Positions 47,249 through 55,899 of a stretch of DNA of 64,000 nt are shown piece by piece. Source of the DNA: Mesorhizobium sp. NZP2077 (lineage in GTDB: Bacteria > Pseudomonadota > Alphaproteobacteria > Rhizobiales > Rhizobiaceae); contig NZ_CP051293.1 in assembly GCF_013170805.1 (NCBI RefSeq), positions 5,710,001 to 5,774,000 on the forward strand, written 5' to 3'. Made by a program: the position numbers and the translations under genes. The first letter of the stretch is position 1; every line of letters begins with the position of its first letter. The notes beneath the pieces are model-generated. The model ran no database searches. It was not told the origin of the DNA and was given only the letters and a program-made list of their open reading frames with translations.

Positions 47249-47979
47249 GTCGGATCTTTCGTGGCAGCGGATTGAAGCTTGTCACGCAGGAAAGCAAAGG
47301 GCCGGCTGATATCGGCCACCAGTGCTTCGCGCGCCGCTTGCGCATCCTGTTTGGCGAGAGCCGCGACGATGCCGCGGTGATAGTGCGCGGTGTCGACCTC
47401 GCCGGCTTCGGAAAAGGCGTAGATGGCGACGCGGATGCAAGGTCCCGATTGCAGCCACAGGCTTTCGATCATCGGGATCAGCACGGCCGAGCCGCAGCAG
47501 CGGTAGATCTCGAAATGGAAGCTCTGGTTGAGCGTCGCTTCGCGGTCGATATCCTTCTTGTGCTTCAGTGCCCGCATCTCGTCCCACTCGCCGAGCATGG
47601 CTTCGATGGAAGCGATCTGGCGCTGGCTCATGCGCGTGGCGGCAAGCGCAATCGCTTCGCCTTCGATGAGTGAGCGGGCGCGCAAAAGGTCGTCGATACG
47701 CTCCAGCGTGATCGGCGGCACACGCACCGAGCGGTTGGGCAGCGCCTCCAGCGCCTTTTCCGTGATCAGCCGGCCGAGTGCTTCGCGCACCGGCATGGTC
47801 GAGGTGACCAGCGCATCGGCGAGACCACGGATGGTCAGCACCTGGTTCGGCTCGAAAAGGCCGCCGATCAGAGCCCGGCGCAGCTCGGAATAGACGCGAT
47901 CCTGCACGGTCTCACGGCCGACCGGCGTCAGCTGGGCTGCGATCGTTTCGTTGTTCTTTTCGATGGCAGCCTTCTGCAT
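47245..47979 (-). CDS. GntR-family regulator (FCD type) of the DUF3830/LIV cluster
   Basis: A 244-residue regulator. Winged HTH at about residues 25-85 (RVYSELRRALIGGLFEPNQV, TSTMPVREALGRLITEKALE), then an FCD helical domain (LLRARSLIEGEAIALAATRM, LNQSFHFEIYRCCG). It heads the leftward operon and is divergent from the transporter genes, with GTGATCA repeats between them. It therefore probably represses both units until a substrate is present. Confidence 0.92.
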   Translation of the reverse strand: MQKAAIEKNNETIAAQLTPVGRETVQDRVYSELRRALIGGLFEPNQVLTIRGLADALVTSTMPVREALGRLITEKALEALPNRSVRVPPITLERIDDLLRARSLIEGEAIALAATRMSQRQIASIEAMLGEWDEMRALKHKKDIDREATLNQSFHFEIYRCCGSAVLIPMIESLWLQSGPCIRVAIYAFSEAGEVDTAHYHRGIVAALAKQDAQAAREALVADISRPFAFLRDKLQSAATKDPT

Positions 47980-48032
47980 TACCCGGCTTTTGCCCCGTTT
48001 TCGGCTTGCGGATGAAATTAAAGCCGAATAGC

Positions 48033-48056
48033 GTGATCAAAGCAAGTGTGATCACA
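48033..48056. promoter_or_regulatory. Candidate GntR operator with repeated GTGATCA
   Basis: TGTGATCACA at 48047-48056 is a perfect 10-bp palindrome, and a second GTGATCA lies at 48033-48039, 15 bp upstream. The pair is centred between the divergent GntR (start 47979) and LivG (start 48105) genes. Spacing and symmetry fit an FCD-type GntR repressor; the site is inferred. Confidence 0.6.
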
Positions 48057-48104
48057 AATCAAAAATCAGGAGGCGGCGACGATCGTCTTCGGCCAGAGGG
48101 TTTG

Positions 48105-48905
48105 ATGAGCGAGGCAGCGGAGCGCCAAGGGCAGGAGACCCGGGCACCGGTTCTGACGGCAAGCCATGTCGTCAGGCGGTTCGGCGGCCTTGTCGCCGTC
48201 AATGATGTCTCGTTTTATGTCAAACCAGGAGAGATCCTCGGCCTGATCGGACCGAATGGCGCCGGCAAGACGACCATGTTCGACCTGCTTGCCGGCAGCA
48301 TATTGCCGACAAGCGGCGATATCCTCCTCAACGGCACGCGCGTCTCGGGCGAAGCCGCGCACCTGCGCATCGGCCGAGGGCTCGGCCGCACCTTTCAGAT
48401 CCCGCGCCCGCTGCCCAATCTGACGCTGATCGAAAACATCCTGCTGGCGGCACAGGGCCAGGCCGGAGAAAAGCTTCTCGCCAATTTCGTCACGCCGTGG
48501 CGGGTGGCGGCGCAGGAAAAAGCGGCCAGGGCAAAGGCGCTCGACCTTTTGGAACTCGTCACCCTGACCCATCTCGCGCATGAGCCGGCGCGCGTACTTT
48601 CCGGCGGCCAACGCAAATTGCTTGAGCTTGCCCGCGTCATGATGGCCGACCCGGCGATCATCTTGCTCGACGAACCCGCGGCCGGCGTCAACGCAACGCT
48701 GCTCGAAGTCATCATCGACCGCATCCGCGACATCAATGCGCGCGGCATCACCTTCCTTTTGATCGAGCACAATATCGACATGGTGACGCGGCTCTGCCAT
48801 CGCGTGCTGGTCATGGCGAGCGGCCAGTTGCTCAGCGAAGGCACGGCGGAAGAGGTCGCCCGCGACCCGCGCGTCATCGAGGCCTATCTCGGGGGTGTCG
48901 CATGA
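48105..48905 (+). CDS. ABC transporter ATP-binding protein, LivG type
   Basis: A 266-residue ATPase. Walker A is GPNGAGKTT, signature [16 protein letters not shown], Walker [19 protein letters not shown] and switch [17 protein letters not shown] chose the ATG at 48105 (MSEAAERQG) after AGAGGG; an in-frame ATG at 48006 lies inside the operator region. It is first of four coupled transporter genes. Confidence 0.92.
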   Translation: MSEAAERQGQETRAPVLTASHVVRRFGGLVAVNDVSFYVKPGEILGLIGPNGAGKTTMFDLLAGSILPTSGDILLNGTRVSGEAAHLRIGRGLGRTFQIPRPLPNLTLIENILLAAQGQAGEKLLANFVTPWRVAAQEKAARAKALDLLELVTLTHLAHEPARVLSGGQRKLLELARVMMADPAIILLDEPAAGVNATLLEVIIDRIRDINARGITFLLIEHNIDMVTRLCHRVLVMASGQLLSEGTAEEVARDPRVIEAYLGGVA

Positions 48906-49651
48906 GCGAAATCGTCCTCGATGTGCGCGACCTCGAAGCCGGCTATGAACCTGGCGTGCCTATCGTGCGCGGCGCCTCGATCACCGTCAGCAAGGGCGAA
49001 ATCGTCGTCGTCCTCGGCCCCAACGGCGCCGGCAAGTCGAGCTTCATCAAGGCGATCGCCGGCCTTGTCCCGATCACCGGCGGCGCGGTGTTCCTGGACG
49101 GCAAGGACATCACCGCCGCGCCGGCCCACACCATGGTGCGGCTTGGCCTTGCCTTCGTGCCGCAGACCGAAAACATCTTCCCGTTGATGTCGGTCGAGGA
49201 CAATCTCAAGGTCGCCTGCGGTATCCTCGAACGGCGCGACATCCCTGGCCGCATCGAGGAAATGTATGCCGCCTTCCCCGACCTCGTCCGCCCGCGCCGC
49301 ACTGCCGCCGGTAACCTGTCGGGCGGGCAACGCCAGATGCTCGCTGTTGCACGGGCGCTGATCGTCCATCCCAAGGTGCTGGTGCTGGACGAGCCGTCGG
49401 CCGGCCTGTCGCCGAAATTCGTCTCGATGGTGTTCGAGATGCTGGCCGGCATCCGCAAATCCGGCGTCACCATCCTCCTGGTCGAACAGAACGCCAAGGC
49501 GGCACTGGCCATCGGCGACCGTGCCTATGTGCTTGTCGAGGGCAAGGACCGGCACGAAGGCATTGCCTCGGAGCTCTGGAACGATCCGGTCGTCGCTGAG
49601 CTCTACCTGGGCCAACGCCCTTCTCACGCCGGCAAGGGAGGCGCGGTATGA
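48902..49651 (+). CDS. ABC transporter ATP-binding protein, LivF type
   Basis: A 249-residue ATPase with Walker A GPNGAGKSS, signature LSGGQRQMLAVARALI, Walker B VLVLDEPSAGLSPKF and switch ILLVEQNAKAALAIGDR. The FVPQTENIFPLMSVEDNL block is typical of LivF. It overlaps the genes on both sides by 4 bp. Confidence 0.94.
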   Translation: MSEIVLDVRDLEAGYEPGVPIVRGASITVSKGEIVVVLGPNGAGKSSFIKAIAGLVPITGGAVFLDGKDITAAPAHTMVRLGLAFVPQTENIFPLMSVEDNLKVACGILERRDIPGRIEEMYAAFPDLVRPRRTAAGNLSGGQRQMLAVARALIVHPKVLVLDEPSAGLSPKFVSMVFEMLAGIRKSGVTILLVEQNAKAALAIGDRAYVLVEGKDRHEGIASELWNDPVVAELYLGQRPSHAGKGGAV

Positions 49652-50556
49652 GCCTGCAATTTGTCGTCGACGGATTGCTGACCGGCTCCATGATCGGGCT
49701 TGGCGCCATCGGCGTTACGCTCACCTATTCGATCCTGCGCTTTTCCAACTTCGCCCATGGCGACTTCATGGCTTGGGGCACCTATGCGACGCTCACCGCC
49801 GTCAGCGCCATCGGCGCGATATTCGGCAAGGTGGCGCCTATTGGCCCGCTGTCTTTCGGCTGGCCGCTGCTGGTTGCGCTGGTCGCCGGCATGGCGTTCA
49901 CCGCCTTGCTGGCACTGCTGCTCGACAGAGTTCTGTTTTCGCGGCTGCGCTCGCAGGGGCAAGCGATCATCGTGGTGATGGCAAGCTTCGGTGCCTCGAT
50001 GGCGCTTAGAAGCCTGCTCGAATTCACCTTCACCTCACGCCCAACCTATTTCAGCCGGGCGATCCAGATCGCCATGCCGGTCGGCTTCGGCATCCGCATC
50101 ACGCCGGACCAGATCGCGCTGCTGCTGCTGACCGCAGTGCTGGTGCTCGGCGTGCACCTGTTGATGACACGCACGCAGACCGGCCGCTCGATGCAGGCGC
50201 TCAGCCAAAATGCGGCGCTGGCCCGCATCGTCGGCATCGATGTCGCCAGCGTGGTGCGCGTCACCTGGATCATCGGCGGGGCGCTGGCCTGCGTCGCCGG
50301 CGTGATGATCGGCATTCTGGTGCAGATCCGCCCGTTCATGGGCTTCGACATGCTGCTGCCGATGTTTGCCGCCGCCATTCTCGGCGGCATCGGCAGCATT
50401 CCGGGCGCGGTGCTCGGCGGCCTGATCATCGGGCTGGCCGAAGCCGGCGCAGTGCAGCTGATTGGTGCCGAATGGCGCGCCGCCGTCTCCTTCATCATCC
50501 TGATGGCGGTGCTGTTCGTGCGGCCTATCGGCCTGTTTGGTGTGAGGGAACGCTGA
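49648..50556 (+). CDS. Branched-chain-type ABC permease, LivH type
   Basis: A 302-residue permease of about eight helices. N-terminal VDGLLTGSMIGLGAIGVTLT and RFSNFAHGDFMAWGTYATL, and a C-terminal LGGIGSIPGAVLGGLIIGLAE, are LivH hallmarks. Its stop shares a base with the LivM start (TGATG). Confidence 0.93.
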   Translation: MSLQFVVDGLLTGSMIGLGAIGVTLTYSILRFSNFAHGDFMAWGTYATLTAVSAIGAIFGKVAPIGPLSFGWPLLVALVAGMAFTALLALLLDRVLFSRLRSQGQAIIVVMASFGASMALRSLLEFTFTSRPTYFSRAIQIAMPVGFGIRITPDQIALLLLTAVLVLGVHLLMTRTQTGRSMQALSQNAALARIVGIDVASVVRVTWIIGGALACVAGVMIGILVQIRPFMGFDMLLPMFAAAILGGIGSIPGAVLGGLIIGLAEAGAVQLIGAEWRAAVSFIILMAVLFVRPIGLFGVRER

Positions 50557-51536
50557 TGGACCTGCTCGGCTACGGCGCCTTCTTCCTGACCACCGCGCTT
50601 ATCTTTTCGCTGGTCACGCTGGGGCTCAATCTGCAGTGGGGACTGACCGGCCTGTTCAATGTCGGCCTCGCCGGCTTCGTCGCCATCGGCGCCTATACAT
50701 CCGCGCTGCTGACCACGCCTGACGATGCCGCTCGGCTCGGTGGCTTCGGCCTGCCGATCCTTGTCGGCTGGCTCGGTGCCATGGTCGTCGGCGGCATTGC
50801 CGCAGCGCTGACCGGCATGGCGACGCTGCGGCTCAGATCCGACTATCTGGCGATCACCACCTTCGGCGTCGCCGTGGTCGTGCAACTCGTCGCGCTCAAC
50901 GCGCAGAAGCTGACCGGCGGCCCGTTCGGCATCGGCTTCATCCCGCGCCCCTTCGGCAGCCTTGCCGAGACGCCGCTGCTGTTCAACCTGTCGAACCTTG
51001 CAGTGGTCGCGGCGGTGACGCTGATCGCCTATCTCGCCTTGGAGCATCTGTCGCGCAGCCCGTGGGGGCGCGTGCTGAAGGCATTGCGCGAGGATGAGCG
51101 GGCGGCGATTTCGCTCGGCAAAAGCGCGCGCTTCTACCGCGTCCAGGCCTTTGCCGTCGGCGGCGCCATCATGGCGCTGGCCGGTGCGTTGCAGGCGCAT
51201 TTCACCGGCTTCATCGCACCGGACAATTATCTGCCGATCCTGACCTTTCAGGTCTGGGTGATGCTGATCGTCGGCGGCTCGGGCAGCAATCTCGGCGCCG
51301 TCATCGGCAGCATCCTGGTGTGGGGGATATGGGCTGGATCGGGCACGCTGACCAGCGTGCTGTTTGCGCCGGAGCAGCAGGCCCGCGCCGCCTCGCTGCA
51401 GATCGTCGCCATCGGCGTCATGCTCTGCGTCATCCTGCTGATCCGGCCGAACGGATTGTTCGGCGACAGACTGCGGCGGCCACGTCCGGGCAAGCGAGCG
51501 AAGGTGACTACGGCCAAGAGCAGTTCCGGCTCATGA
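50556..51536 (+). CDS. Branched-chain-type ABC permease, LivM type
   Basis: A 326-residue permease starting MDLLGYGAFF. LivM features are LGLNLQWGLTGLFNVGLAGFV, the cytoplasmic loop LKALREDERAAISLGKSARF and GSGSNLGAVIGSILVWGIWAG. It completes the importer and overlaps the oxidase gene by 4 bp. An in-frame ATG upstream at 50472 lies inside LivH and is rejected. Confidence 0.92.
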   Translation: MDLLGYGAFFLTTALIFSLVTLGLNLQWGLTGLFNVGLAGFVAIGAYTSALLTTPDDAARLGGFGLPILVGWLGAMVVGGIAAALTGMATLRLRSDYLAITTFGVAVVVQLVALNAQKLTGGPFGIGFIPRPFGSLAETPLLFNLSNLAVVAAVTLIAYLALEHLSRSPWGRVLKALREDERAAISLGKSARFYRVQAFAVGGAIMALAGALQAHFTGFIAPDNYLPILTFQVWVMLIVGGSGSNLGAVIGSILVWGIWAGSGTLTSVLFAPEQQARAASLQIVAIGVMLCVILLIRPNGLFGDRLRRPRPGKRAKVTTAKSSSGS

Positions 51537-52837
51537 CCGATGCGATCCGGCAGGAAGCGCATGGCGCTTCACTCTGGCATGCCGTCAGCCGCAACCGCCG
51601 CGACCGGCCGGCGCTGCACGACGGGATCAATGTCGACCTCGCCATTGTCGGCGGCGGTTTTTCCGGCCTGTCGACCGCGCTGCACGCCGCCGGGAAAGGA
51701 CTTTCCGTTGCCGTTCTCGAAGCCGAAATCGTCGCCTGGGGCGCGACCGGCAGGAATGCCGGTTTCGTCGTGCCCAACTTTGCCAAGATGGACCCGGACA
51801 GCATCCTTGCGCATCTCGGCCCCGAGCGCGGCGAGAGGCTGATCGATTTCGCCGCCGGCAGCGCCGAGCTGGTCTTCGGCCTGATCCGGCGGCACGGCAT
51901 CGACTGCGACGCCGTGCAGAACGGATGGATCCAGCCGGCGCATTCGCCCGCCGCCTTCGAGAAGGTCAAATTGCGTGCCAGGCAATGGGCACGGCGAGGC
52001 CGGCCGGCTGTTAGCCTGGATTGGCAGGACGTCGAGGCGCTGACGGGCGTGCGCGGCTATGCCGGCGGCTGGATGGATCGTTCGGGCGGGGTGCTCAATC
52101 CGGTCGGCTACGCGCACGGGCTGGCCGATGCAGCGGAGACGGCTGGCGCCAAGATTTTCGAGCGCACGCCGGTCACCTCGATCGATCGCGCGGCCGATGG
52201 CTGGACACTGAAAACGCCGTCGGGCTCGGTGCGTGCCGGCAAGGTGCTAATCGCAACCAACGCCTATGGCGGGTCGCTCAATCCGCTGCTGCAGCGAACC
52301 TATATTCCGCTAAAGGTTTTTCAGATTGCGACCGAGCCGCTGCCGCGCGAAATCCGCACGCGTTTGCTTCCCGGCGGCCAAGGCGCCGGTGACACCAGGC
52401 GCAATCTCTTCACCTTTCGCTTCGATGCCGACAACCGGCTGATCAGCGGCGGCATGCATATTCTGGGCGCCGGCGCCGACACGCGCGTGCCACAGACGAT
52501 CTGGCGGCGCCTCGCCGGGCATCTCGATTTGCCTGACCTGCCGTCGCTTGCCTATGGCTGGTCGGGAATGGCCGCGGTCGAACCGGATTTCCTGCCGCAC
52601 CTCCTGGACCTCGGACCGGGCCTGATCGCCGGTCGCGCCTGCAACGGGCGCGGCATCGCCATGACGACGGCGATGGGCAAGGTGCTGGCCGACTGGGCTG
52701 CGGGAACCGAGGCGCGTGACTTGCCGCTGCCATTCGCACCGCCGGCACCAATTCCCTTCCACGCGCTGCTGCGGCACGCGCCCAACATGCTGCTCGGCTG
52801 GAGCATGCTGCGCGACCGGCTGGACGAGGCGAGATAG
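51533..52837 (+). CDS. FAD-dependent oxidoreductase, DAO family
   Basis: A 434-residue flavoenzyme. The FAD Rossmann motif is VDLAIVGGGFSGLSTALHAA (about residues 33-52), followed by GRNAGFVVP, which places a redox or substrate loop as in gamma-glutamyl-putrescine oxidase (PuuB) relatives. A C-terminal GLIAGRACNGRGIAM binds the FAD pyrophosphate. Expected to oxidise an amine or N-alkyl amino acid in the cytoplasm. As the last gene of the transporter operon it probably acts first on the imported compound. Confidence 0.88.
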   Translation: MTDAIRQEAHGASLWHAVSRNRRDRPALHDGINVDLAIVGGGFSGLSTALHAAGKGLSVAVLEAEIVAWGATGRNAGFVVPNFAKMDPDSILAHLGPERGERLIDFAAGSAELVFGLIRRHGIDCDAVQNGWIQPAHSPAAFEKVKLRARQWARRGRPAVSLDWQDVEALTGVRGYAGGWMDRSGGVLNPVGYAHGLADAAETAGAKIFERTPVTSIDRAADGWTLKTPSGSVRAGKVLIATNAYGGSLNPLLQRTYIPLKVFQIATEPLPREIRTRLLPGGQGAGDTRRNLFTFRFDADNRLISGGMHILGAGADTRVPQTIWRRLAGHLDLPDLPSLAYGWSGMAAVEPDFLPHLLDLGPGLIAGRACNGRGIAMTTAMGKVLADWAAGTEARDLPLPFAPPAPIPFHALLRHAPNMLLGWSMLRDRLDEAR

Positions 52838-52860
52838 GCCGACCCAGCCTGCCGCGCGGA

Positions 52861-53517
52861 TCAGGCCGTCGTGCGCAGATTTTCGGAGAGAACCGCGGCT
52901 GCCACGGCGATGTCCTGTTCGAGGGAGACCCGGACGGCGGGACCATTGCGCTGCTCCAGCGCAGCAACAATCCTGCGATGCGCGTCGTTCGATTGCGGAA
53001 TGTAGCGATCGGCCTGCATCAGCAGTTTCAGGTAGGGTCCGACGCGGCCCCAGAGATCGCGGATCATGTTCAACAGGATCGGCGCGCCGGCATGCTGGTA
53101 GATGGCGAAGTGAAACGCCTCGTTCAGCGAGAGATAGGCCCTGGCGTCGTCGGCCTCGATAGCGCTCTGCATGCCGGCCAGCGTCGCCTGGATATCGACC
53201 AGCCCACTCTCGTTCATCCGCGTGGCGGCCATCTCACCCGCCAGCCCTTCGACGGCGATGCGGATGTGGGTCAGTTCCTCAAAGGCAGGGGCCGACAGCA
53301 GCGGCACAATGATCGAGCGGTTGTTCTGCATTTCGAGCAGCCGCTCGGCGACCAGCCTTTGCAGCGCCTCGCGGATCGGCGTCGTCGAGATGCCGAACGT
53401 CTCGGCGAGCTTGCGAATGACCAGCGTCTGGCCCGGGCTGAAGCCGCCTGAAATCAATTCCTGCTTGAGCGCGCCATAGGCGCGATCGTTGAGGGTTTGA
53501 TGTTCGAGCTTCAGCAT
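52861..53517 (-). CDS. GntR-family regulator (FCD type) of the kinase/lyase cassette
   Basis: A 218-residue regulator. HTH: KLAETFGISTTPIREALQRL; FCD domain from about residue 75 (HIRIAVEGLAGEMAATRMNE, LNEAFHFAIYQHAG). It is the last gene of the leftward operon, 12 bp after the aminotransferase gene, so it probably regulates that operon by feedback. It is convergent with the oxidase gene and could equally regulate that. Confidence 0.9.
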   Translation of the reverse strand: MLKLEHQTLNDRAYGALKQELISGGFSPGQTLVIRKLAETFGISTTPIREALQRLVAERLLEMQNNRSIIVPLLSAPAFEELTHIRIAVEGLAGEMAATRMNESGLVDIQATLAGMQSAIEADDARAYLSLNEAFHFAIYQHAGAPILLNMIRDLWGRVGPYLKLLMQADRYIPQSNDAHRRIVAALEQRNGPAVRVSLEQDIAVAAAVLSENLRTTA

Positions 53518-53529
53518 GCGCGGTCCCGA

Positions 53530-54840
53530 TCACCAGTTCGATAAAGCGCGATCGAGCGTCTCGGCCAGTTGCTCGGCATTATCCCTGGCGAAGGGCAGAG
53601 GCGGCCTGATCTTCAGGACATTGCCGCGCGGACCGCAGGACGAGATCAGCACGCCATCCTGGCGCATGGCTTCGACAACCGCCGATGTCTTGCTTGCGGC
53701 CAAGGCCTCGTCGCCATCGGCCGTCAACTCGACGCCGAAATAGAGGCCGTTATGCCTGACGTCACCGACCATGCCATGCCGGCCCTGCAGCGCGCGCAAC
53801 AGCTCAGCCGTATAGGCACCGACATTGCGCGCGTTCTCGATCAGCCCCTCGCCTTCGATCACGTTCAGAACGGCGATGCCGACGGCGGCCGCGACCGGAT
53901 TGCCGCCGAATGTGTTGAAGTAGCCGGTGTTGGAGCCGAAGGATGAAACAAGCCGCGGCCGCACCAGCACCGCGCCCATCGGATGTCCATCACCGATCGG
54001 CTTGCCCATGGTGACGATGTCAGGCTCGATGCCGTAATTGGCAAAACCCCACATGCCCTGACCAAGCCGGCCGAAGCCGGACTGGACTTCATCGGCAATG
54101 ACGATGCCGCCGGCCTTCCTGACGTGATCCGCCGCTTCGCGCATCACCGCCGCGTCGGGGAAGAAAATGCCGTCACTGGAAAAGGCCGAGTCGAGCAGCA
54201 GCGCCGCCGGACGGATATTCTGCGCGAGCATATCCTCGATTGCCGCCGCGACATTTTTGGCGAAATCATGCGCGGCGCGGCCATGGTCGCGGAACGTGTC
54301 CGGCGCTGCCGCGGTCCGATGATGCGCGGGCACGCCCTTTGCCCCGACCGCGGCCGGAGACAGCTGTGCGGTGGCGATCGTGGCGCCGTGATAGGCGAAG
54401 TCGGTGATGATCACGCCGATGTTGCCGGTGGAATGCTGGGCGATGCGGATGGCAAGGTCGTTGGCCTCGCTGCCGGTGCAGGTGAACATGGCATGGCCGA
54501 GATGGGCCGGAACGGTGCCGAGCAGTTTTTCCGCGTAGTCGAGGATGATCTCGCTGAGATAGCGCGTGTGCGTGTTGAGCGTGGCGGCCTGCCCCGACAG
54601 CGCCTCGACGACACGCGGATGGCAGTGCCCGACCGAGGCGACATTGTTGTAGGCATCGAGGAATTTGCGGCCCTGCGCATCGTAGAGCCAGACGCCGCTG
54701 CCGCGCACCAGATGGATCGGGTTGCGGTAGAAGGCGCGATAGGTCGGCCCGAGCAGCCTGGCGCGGCGCTCAAGCAGGGCTTGCTCGGATGGCGTCGGGT
54801 CGGCATTTGCAGGATATGGCGAGGACTGGGACACGGGCAT
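53530..54840 (-). CDS. Class III PLP-dependent aminotransferase/phospho-lyase
   Basis: A 436-residue cytoplasmic fold-type I enzyme. The PLP-binding region has FTCTGSEANDLAIRIAQ, IADEVQSGFGRLGQGMWGF (Asp for PLP nitrogen) and the Schiff-base lysine in VTMGKPIGDGHPMGAV. The MGKPIGDGHPMGAV loop and the neighbouring kinase gene place it near ethanolamine-phosphate or 5-phosphohydroxylysine phospho-lyases (AGXT2L1/2-like), rather than ordinary transaminases. The gene starts one base after the kinase stop. Confidence 0.85.
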   Translation of the reverse strand: MPVSQSSPYPANADPTPSEQALLERRARLLGPTYRAFYRNPIHLVRGSGVWLYDAQGRKFLDAYNNVASVGHCHPRVVEALSGQAATLNTHTRYLSEIILDYAEKLLGTVPAHLGHAMFTCTGSEANDLAIRIAQHSTGNIGVIITDFAYHGATIATAQLSPAAVGAKGVPAHHRTAAAPDTFRDHGRAAHDFAKNVAAAIEDMLAQNIRPAALLLDSAFSSDGIFFPDAAVMREAADHVRKAGGIVIADEVQSGFGRLGQGMWGFANYGIEPDIVTMGKPIGDGHPMGAVLVRPRLVSSFGSNTGYFNTFGGNPVAAAVGIAVLNVIEGEGLIENARNVGAYTAELLRALQGRHGMVGDVRHNGLYFGVELTADGDEALAASKTSAVVEAMRQDGVLISSCGPRGNVLKIRPPLPFARDNAEQLAETLDRALSNW

Positions 54841-55899
54841 CTACTCCGGATTGGAATGATCGAGAAAATAGCGGCGGGCATCCGCGGACGACAGTCCATC
54901 CAGCCGTTCGAGCGAGGCCCAGACCTCGGTGATGAGGCGCAGCACATAGTCGCGCTTGGCCGGGAAGCGTTCCGCCTGCCAGCTGGCGATGTTGGCGATG
55001 AGCGCAAGGCGGGCACGGATCAGATCGAAGAGGATGCCGATCTCCTCGGTCTCCAGCGGTTGCACGGATTGATAGCCGGCGACAAAGCGCGCGGCCGGTG
55101 CCAGCGGATGACCTTGCGCCGGCCAACGGTAGACGGCGCCGATGGCGATGTCGCAGATCAGCGGCGAATGGATCATGTCGCCGAAATCGAGGATGCCGGT
55201 CACGACCTCCGGCCGCGACGCATCCATCACCACATTGTAGGAATTCATGTCATTGTGGACGATCTGCGCGCGTAGCCCAGGGATGACCGGCGCAGCATGC
55301 TCCTCGAAGGCGTCCATCACACGTTCGACCATGGCCCGGTGGCCGCCATCAGCGATATGCGCCATCATCGGCCGTGTCTTGGCGACCTTGCGGATATCCC
55401 AGAGAAGGTCGCTGCCGGCGGCCGAATGGAAGAAGCCGCGCAGCGCCCGGCCAAGCCGGGCGAGGAAGATGCCGAGATTGCGATCCTGTGCAGCCGACGT
55501 TGGCGAGCGCGACAGCAACTGGCCGGGCAGATAGGTAACCAGCCGGATGATGCGCGGCGCCGATCCACCGACACTGACCGTGAATTGCGCTTCGCCCTCG
55601 AGGCTTTTGCGCACCGAGGGGACCGGCAAGGTCGGATCAACCGCAAGGATATGGTCGAGCGCCTTGTTCTGGAAATCGGTGAAGCCAGCTTCTTCCGCCG
55701 GGTGGGAGAACTTGAGGACGAACTCGCCCTCGCCTTCGGTCTGGATATGGAAATTGTGGTCGCGTTCGCCGGGCAACGGACGCGCGCTGCCGGTGAGGCC
55801 GTAGTGCCGGCGCAAGATGGCCAACGCGTCGGCGATCGAAACGTCAGGCGCATCCTCGGCGAGCGTTTCGCCGAAACCGTCAGGCACGGCCGCGTTCAT
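54841..55899 (-). CDS. Phosphotransferase, hydroxylysine-kinase/APH-like
   Basis: A 352-residue aminoglycoside-phosphotransferase-fold kinase. The Brenner motif is IVHNDMNSYNVVMD (catalytic Asp) and the metal DFG-like motif is ILDFGDMIHSPLICDIAI; an N-lobe with GERDHNFHIQTEGEGEFVLK carries the ATP lysine. With the adjacent PLP enzyme it matches the kinase/phospho-lyase pairing known for hydroxylysine (inference). The ATG at 55899 overlaps the peptidase stop by 4 bp; the upstream frame to 55935 lies in the peptidase gene. Confidence 0.83.
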   Translation of the reverse strand: MNAAVPDGFGETLAEDAPDVSIADALAILRRHYGLTGSARPLPGERDHNFHIQTEGEGEFVLKFSHPAEEAGFTDFQNKALDHILAVDPTLPVPSVRKSLEGEAQFTVSVGGSAPRIIRLVTYLPGQLLSRSPTSAAQDRNLGIFLARLGRALRGFFHSAAGSDLLWDIRKVAKTRPMMAHIADGGHRAMVERVMDAFEEHAAPVIPGLRAQIVHNDMNSYNVVMDASRPEVVTGILDFGDMIHSPLICDIAIGAVYRWPAQGHPLAPAARFVAGYQSVQPLETEEIGILFDLIRARLALIANIASWQAERFPAKRDYVLRLITEVWASLERLDGLSSADARRYFLDHSNPE

